From Dechloromonas sp. (GTDB lineage Bacteria > Pseudomonadota > Gammaproteobacteria > Burkholderiales > Rhodocyclaceae), in assembly GCA_017302355.1 (NCBI GenBank), contig JAFLDQ010000060.1, forward strand, positions 1 through 19,517: a stretch of 19,517 nt of DNA. The letters run 5' to 3'. The position numbers and the translations under genes are program-made. Below the pieces are notes generated by a model that saw nothing but the letters and a program-made list of their open reading frames with translations, was not told the origin of the DNA and ran no database searches. Positions 16,155 to 19,517 of the stretch are shown here, piece after piece (positions within the stretch are counted from its first letter, which is position 1; each line of letters opens with the position of its first letter).

Positions 16155-17291
16155 ATGGAACGCGACCAGTCAATGAAATTCATGCACGACCTCCTGCGCC
16201 TGATGGTGCAGAAGAAGGGGTCGGACCTGTTCATCACGGCAGGCTTTCCGCCGGCGATCAAGGTCGACGGCAAGATCATGCCGGTTTCCAATCAGGTCCT
16301 GACGCCGTCGCACACCCAGGAACTCGCGCGGTCGATCATGAACGACCGCCAGGCGGCCGAGTTCGAGGCGACCAAGGAATGCAACTTCGCCATTTCGCCG
16401 GCCGGGATCGGCCGCTTCCGGGTCAATACGTTCATTCAGCAAGGGCGCGTCGGCGTCGTCTGCCGGACCATCAACCAGTCCATTCCGACCCTCGACGAAC
16501 TCGGAATACCGCCCGTCCTCAAGGACGTCGCGATGACCAAGCTCGGTCTCGTCATCTTCGTCGGCGGCACCGGCACCGGCAAGACGACTTCGCTGGCCGC
16601 CCTCGTCGATTACCGCAACGAGAACAGCTTCGGCCACATCATCACGGTCGAGGATCCGATCGAATATGTCCACGAGCACAAGAACTGCATCATCACGCAG
16701 CGCGAGATCGGCGTCGATACCGACGACTGGAAGCCGGCCCTGAAGAACACGTTGCGCCAGGCGCCGGATGTCATCCTGATGGGCGAGATCCGTGACCGCG
16801 ACACGATGGATTACGCCATCGCCTTCGCCGAGACGGGCCACCTGGCGTTGGCGACGCTGCACGCCAACAGCACCAACACGGCGATCGACCGCATCATCAA
16901 CTTCTTCCCCGAAGACCGCCGTTCCCAATTGCTGATGGACCTGTCGCTCAACCTCCGGGCGATGGTCTCGCAACGCCTGATCGCCAAGAAGGACGGCAAG
17001 GGTCGCGTCGCGGCCGTCGAGGTCATGCTCAATTCACCGCTGATCTCGGACCTCATCTTCAAGGGCGAGGTGGGCGAGATCAAGGAGATCATGAAGAAGT
17101 CGCGCGAACTCGGGATGCAAACCTTCGACCAGTCGCTTTTCGAGCTCTACGAAGCCGGCAGGATCAGCTACGAGGATGCCTTGCGCAACGCCGATTCGCT
17201 GAACGACCTGCGGCTGCAGATCAAGTTGTACGGCAAGGAGTCCAAGGACCGCGATCTGACCAGCGGCATTGGTCACCTCGACATCGTCTGA
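16155..17291 (+). CDS. pilU: Type IV pilus retraction ATPase PilU (PilT paralogue)
   Basis: A 378-residue PilT-like ATPase that assists PilT in forceful retraction. Walker A is GGTGTGKTT (137-145, K143); Walker B E211 lies in ILMGEIRD; the Asp box is ITVEDPIEYVHEHKNC and the His box TLHANSTN. It differs from PilT in lacking AIRNLIRE (here LISDLIFKGEV) and in having a longer C-terminal tail ending in GIGHLDIV, both usual for PilU. A purine-rich ribosome site (GAGGAAG, 16144-16150) precedes ATG 16155; the frame open to 16062 is inside pilT. It is the last gene of the pilT-pilU unit, and a strong terminator follows at 17358. Confidence 0.97.
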   Translation: MERDQSMKFMHDLLRLMVQKKGSDLFITAGFPPAIKVDGKIMPVSNQVLTPSHTQELARSIMNDRQAAEFEATKECNFAISPAGIGRFRVNTFIQQGRVGVVCRTINQSIPTLDELGIPPVLKDVAMTKLGLVIFVGGTGTGKTTSLAALVDYRNENSFGHIITVEDPIEYVHEHKNCIITQREIGVDTDDWKPALKNTLRQAPDVILMGEIRDRDTMDYAIAFAETGHLALATLHANSTNTAIDRIINFFPEDRRSQLLMDLSLNLRAMVSQRLIAKKDGKGRVAAVEVMLNSPLISDLIFKGEVGEIKEIMKKSRELGMQTFDQSLFELYEAGRISYEDALRNADSLNDLRLQIKLYGKESKDRDLTSGIGHLDIV

Positions 17292-17334
17292 CCCGTAGCG
17301 GACGGCGGCGGACCGCATGCGGCACCGCCCGGGG

Positions 17335-17340
17335 TAGAAT
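17335..17340 (+). promoter_or_regulatory. Possible -10 element upstream of the helicase gene
   Basis: TAGAAT in the pilU-helicase gap, the same hexamer as before yqgE. No good -35 is seen at the proper distance. It lies before the terminator hairpin, so transcripts from here would have to read through it to reach the ATG at 17437. Weak call. Confidence 0.22.
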
Positions 17341-17357
17341 TCCTCCCCTCGATCCTG

Positions 17358-17389
17358 GCGCCCCGGACTTCCGGGGCGCTTCTTCTTCT
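17358..17389 (+). terminator. Rho-independent terminator after pilU
   Basis: A perfect 9-bp GC stem (GCGCCCCGG at 17358-17366 with CCGGGGCGC at 17371-17379), tetraloop ACTT, followed by the T-rich TTCTTCTTCT (17380-17389). It is 66 bases after the pilU stop and fits termination of the pilT-pilU transcript on the plus strand. Confidence 0.85.
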
Positions 17390-17393
17390 GGCT

Positions 17394-17410
17394 CACCGGC
17401 CCTGCCGGTG
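17394..17410 (+). other. Second small hairpin ahead of the helicase gene
   Basis: CACCGGC (17394-17400) pairs with GCCGGTG (17404-17410) around a CCT loop, 27 bases before the helicase ATG. No T tract follows, so it is not a terminator by itself. It could structure the leader of the helicase message; no function is shown. Confidence 0.35.
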
Positions 17411-17436
17411 GGGCCATCCCTTGCGGATTCCGACCC

Positions 17437-19461
17437 ATGTCCGGCCTCAATCCCCAGCAACACGAAGCGATCCATTACCTGGACGGCCCCCTGCTGGTCC
17501 TGGCCGGCGCCGGCTCGGGCAAGACCCGGGTGATCACGCAGCGCATCGGCCGGCTCATCGAGCAGGGCCACCCGCCGCGCAGCATCTTCGCCGTGACCTT
17601 CACCAACAAGGCCTCGGCGGAGATGGCCGAGCGCCTCGAGGGGCTCGTCGGGCACGAGCGCGCGAGCGCCGTGTGGATCAGCACGTTTCACGCGCTCGGC
17701 GCGGAGCTCGTGCGGCAAGAGTCGAAGCACGTGGCGAGCGGCGAGCGCTTCGTCGTGTACGACGCCGCGGACACGCTCGGCGTGGTGAAAGAAATCCTGC
17801 GAGATTTGCAGCTCGAGGCGAAGAGCTGGGACGCGGGCGCGATCATGGCGCGCATCTCGAACGCGAAGAACGCGCTCACGTCGCCCGACGAGATGCCCAT
17901 GGAGGGCGCCTACGACGAGCTCGCGGCGAAGGTGTTTCCTCGCTACGTGGCCGCGATGAAGCGGCTCAACGCGCTCGACTTCGACGACCTGATCCTCGTG
18001 CCGCTGCGGCTGCTCACGCAGGTGCGCGAGGTGCGCGAGCGCTGGCACGCGAAGGTGCGGCACCTGCTCGTCGACGAGTTTCAAGACACCTCGCGCGCGC
18101 AGCTCTTGTTCGTCAAGGAGCTCGTGGGCGAGCGCCGCGAGGTGTTCTGCGTCGGCGACGACGACCAGGCGATCTACGGCTGGCGCGGCGCCGACGTGAA
18201 GAACATCATCGAGTTTCCCCGGTATTTTCCTGGCGCCAAGGTCGTCGCGCTCGAGCAGAACTACCGCTCGCGGCAGCCCATCCTCGACGTCGCCAACGCC
18301 TCCATCGTGAAGGCCACGCGGGCGTACCCGAAGAAGCTGTTCAGCGACAAGAAGCAGGGCAGCAAGGTCACCATCGTCGAGTGCGACTCGTACGAGAGCG
18401 AGGTGAAGTTCTGCGTAGACACCGCGGCGGAGGCCATCAAGAAGGGCGTGCCGCTGCGCGAGATCTCCGTGCTGTACCGCTCGAACGGGCTCGCCAAGGG
18501 CTTCGAAGAGGCGCTGCGGCTCGCGGCGATCCCGTACCGGGTCATCGGCGGCACGAGCTTCTACGAGCGCCGCGAGGTGAAGGACCTCACGGCGTACCTG
18601 CGCTTGTCGCTGTACCCGAACGACGACATCTCGTTTCGCCGCGTGGTGAACTACCCCGCGCGCGGCATCGGCGACGTGAGCTTCGAGCGCCTCGAGCGCT
18701 ACGCGCGGGCGCGCTCGCTGCCGCTCTTCGACGCGGCCCGGCAGGCGCAGCAGGTGAAGGACCTCGACGACCGCGCGCGCAACGCGCTCGCCTCGTTCGT
18801 CTCCCTCGTGGGCGCGACGCGCGAGCGGCTCGAGCGCGGCGAGGGGCTCGTCGACGTGGCCCGCGCGGTGGCCACCGCCGTAGACCTGCGCGGAGACATC
18901 ACCCGCGCGGGGCCGTCGCCCGCGGTGGCGACCAAGCGCATCAACAACCTCGAGGAGTTCTATCGCACGCTCGGCAAGGTGCCCGCGGCGCCTGGCGGCA
19001 GCGCCGCGCGGCAGGCGATCAACCGCCTCGCGCTGCGCTTCTCCGACGACGAGGACGAGCGCGGCGACAAGGTCGTGCTCTCGACCCTGCACGGCTCGAA
19101 GGGGCTCGAGTTCAAGCTCGTGTTTCTCGTCGGCTGCGACGAGGGGGTGCTGCCGCACTCGCGCACGGACAACCCGAAGGCGACGGACATCCTCTCGACG
19201 ATCGACCCGGACGAGGAGCGGCGGCTGTTCTACGTGGGCGTGACCCGCGCGAAGGAGACGCTCTACCTCACGCGCGCGCGGGTGCGAGCCCTGCGCGGCG
19301 CCGGTCGACAGACCGCGCCCTCGCGGTTTCTGCTCGACGTTCCGCAGGAGCTCTTCGAGAAGCGCACGTACACGGGCCCCTCGGTGCTGGCCACGCAGGA
19401 CCTCGCGGCGCAGGCCCGCGCGGCGCGCGAGGCGCTGGCGGCGCTGCGCGGCAAGGGCTGA
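17437..19461 (+). CDS. rep: ATP-dependent DNA helicase Rep (UvrD/PcrA superfamily I), compositionally mosaic
   Basis: A 674-residue 3'-5' DNA helicase (E. coli Rep is 673) that clears proteins from DNA and helps forks restart. All superfamily I motifs are present: Q motif LNPQQ (4-8), Walker A AGAGSGKT (23-30, K29), Ia VTFTNKA (53-59), Ib STFHALG (82-88), Walker B LVDEFQDTS (211-219, with Phe where Tyr is usual), III VGDDDQAIYGWRGA (239-252), IV LEQNYRS (272-278), V STLHGSKGLEF (549-559) and VI EERRLFYVGVTRA (593-605). GGTSFYERREVKDLTAYLRL and PSRFLLDVPQE favour Rep over UvrD. Codon use changes early: after about codon 25-60 Leu is mostly CTC, Ala mostly GCG and Glu almost always GAG. The 5' end looks native and the rest foreign. 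The 56 bases after the stop show nothing recognisable. Confidence 0.93.
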   Translation: MSGLNPQQHEAIHYLDGPLLVLAGAGSGKTRVITQRIGRLIEQGHPPRSIFAVTFTNKASAEMAERLEGLVGHERASAVWISTFHALGAELVRQESKHVASGERFVVYDAADTLGVVKEILRDLQLEAKSWDAGAIMARISNAKNALTSPDEMPMEGAYDELAAKVFPRYVAAMKRLNALDFDDLILVPLRLLTQVREVRERWHAKVRHLLVDEFQDTSRAQLLFVKELVGERREVFCVGDDDQAIYGWRGADVKNIIEFPRYFPGAKVVALEQNYRSRQPILDVANASIVKATRAYPKKLFSDKKQGSKVTIVECDSYESEVKFCVDTAAEAIKKGVPLREISVLYRSNGLAKGFEEALRLAAIPYRVIGGTSFYERREVKDLTAYLRLSLYPNDDISFRRVVNYPARGIGDVSFERLERYARARSLPLFDAARQAQQVKDLDDRARNALASFVSLVGATRERLERGEGLVDVARAVATAVDLRGDITRAGPSPAVATKRINNLEEFYRTLGKVPAAPGGSAARQAINRLALRFSDDEDERGDKVVLSTLHGSKGLEFKLVFLVGCDEGVLPHSRTDNPKATDILSTIDPDEERRLFYVGVTRAKETLYLTRARVRALRGAGRQTAPSRFLLDVPQELFEKRTYTGPSVLATQDLAAQARAAREALAALRGKG

Positions 19462-19517
19462 GCGCTACGAGCTTCGCGCTACGGGCCCGGGGCTGGTGTG
19501 CCGCGGCCCGTCGTGCG

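Noticed and set aside
17221..19158. 645-codon minus-strand open frame opposite the helicase
   Set aside because: Very GC-rich DNA with GAG/CTC/GCG codons leaves the opposite strand free of stops. The product is His/Arg/Val-rich low-complexity sequence with no family look, while the plus strand has all the helicase motifs.

Overview
This is a GC-rich stretch of proteobacterial chromosome. Protein lengths, motifs and gene order fit a betaproteobacterium, and a member of the Rhodocyclales is my best guess, made from memory of gene order and not from a search. Nearly all of it is coding. There are no tRNA or rRNA genes, insertion sequences or CRISPR arrays. Its genes belong to two themes that are also neighbours in Pseudomonas: type IV pilus (twitching) control, and pyrimidine/amino-acid housekeeping.

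Bases 1-8733 hold a Pil-Chp chemosensory operon in one direction: the end of pilG, then pilH (response regulators), pilI (CheW-like adaptor), pilJ (membrane chemoreceptor) and chpA/pilL (a 1843-residue hybrid histidine kinase with several phosphotransfer histidines and its own receiver). Methyltransferase (pilK) and methylesterase (chpB) genes are not present here. After a 297-base gap with no convincing gene, 9031-12712 carries a tightly overlapping string on the same strand: yqgE, ruvX, pyrR, pyrB and a dihydroorotase-like gene whose metal-binding HxH motif is gone, so it is probably the non-catalytic partner of PyrB. Bases 12700-15024 run the other way: yggS (PLP homeostasis), proC, yggT and a DUF167 gene, all with touching or overlapping ends. 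Divergent from yggS are pilT and pilU, the two pilus retraction ATPases. The yggS/pilT promoters appear to share one palindromic -10 region.

A strong intrinsic terminator follows pilU. The last gene, 17437-19461, is a full-length Rep/UvrD-type helicase, and it is the oddest part of the window. Its first 25-60 codons look like the rest of the window, but the remainder has clearly different codon use: CTC, GCG and GAG dominate, and all 8 Phe codons followed by C are TTT while the other 18 are TTC. The shift falls at or just after the highly conserved Walker A motif. This suggests either an assembly chimera joined at a conserved helicase sequence, with the 3' part perhaps from a myxobacterium-like genome, or a homologous replacement. 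Gene content to the right of about 17.5 kb should therefore not be assumed to belong to the same organism.

Functionally, PilG/PilH/PilI/PilJ/ChpA sense surface or chemical cues and set pilus extension and retraction, and PilT/PilU carry out retraction. The pyr and proC/yggS genes are metabolic neighbours. I found no convincing new defence or mobile system; the points most worth checking are the helicase junction, the reduced Chp system, the degenerate dihydroorotase and the regulatory layouts at 15.05 kb and 17.35 kb.
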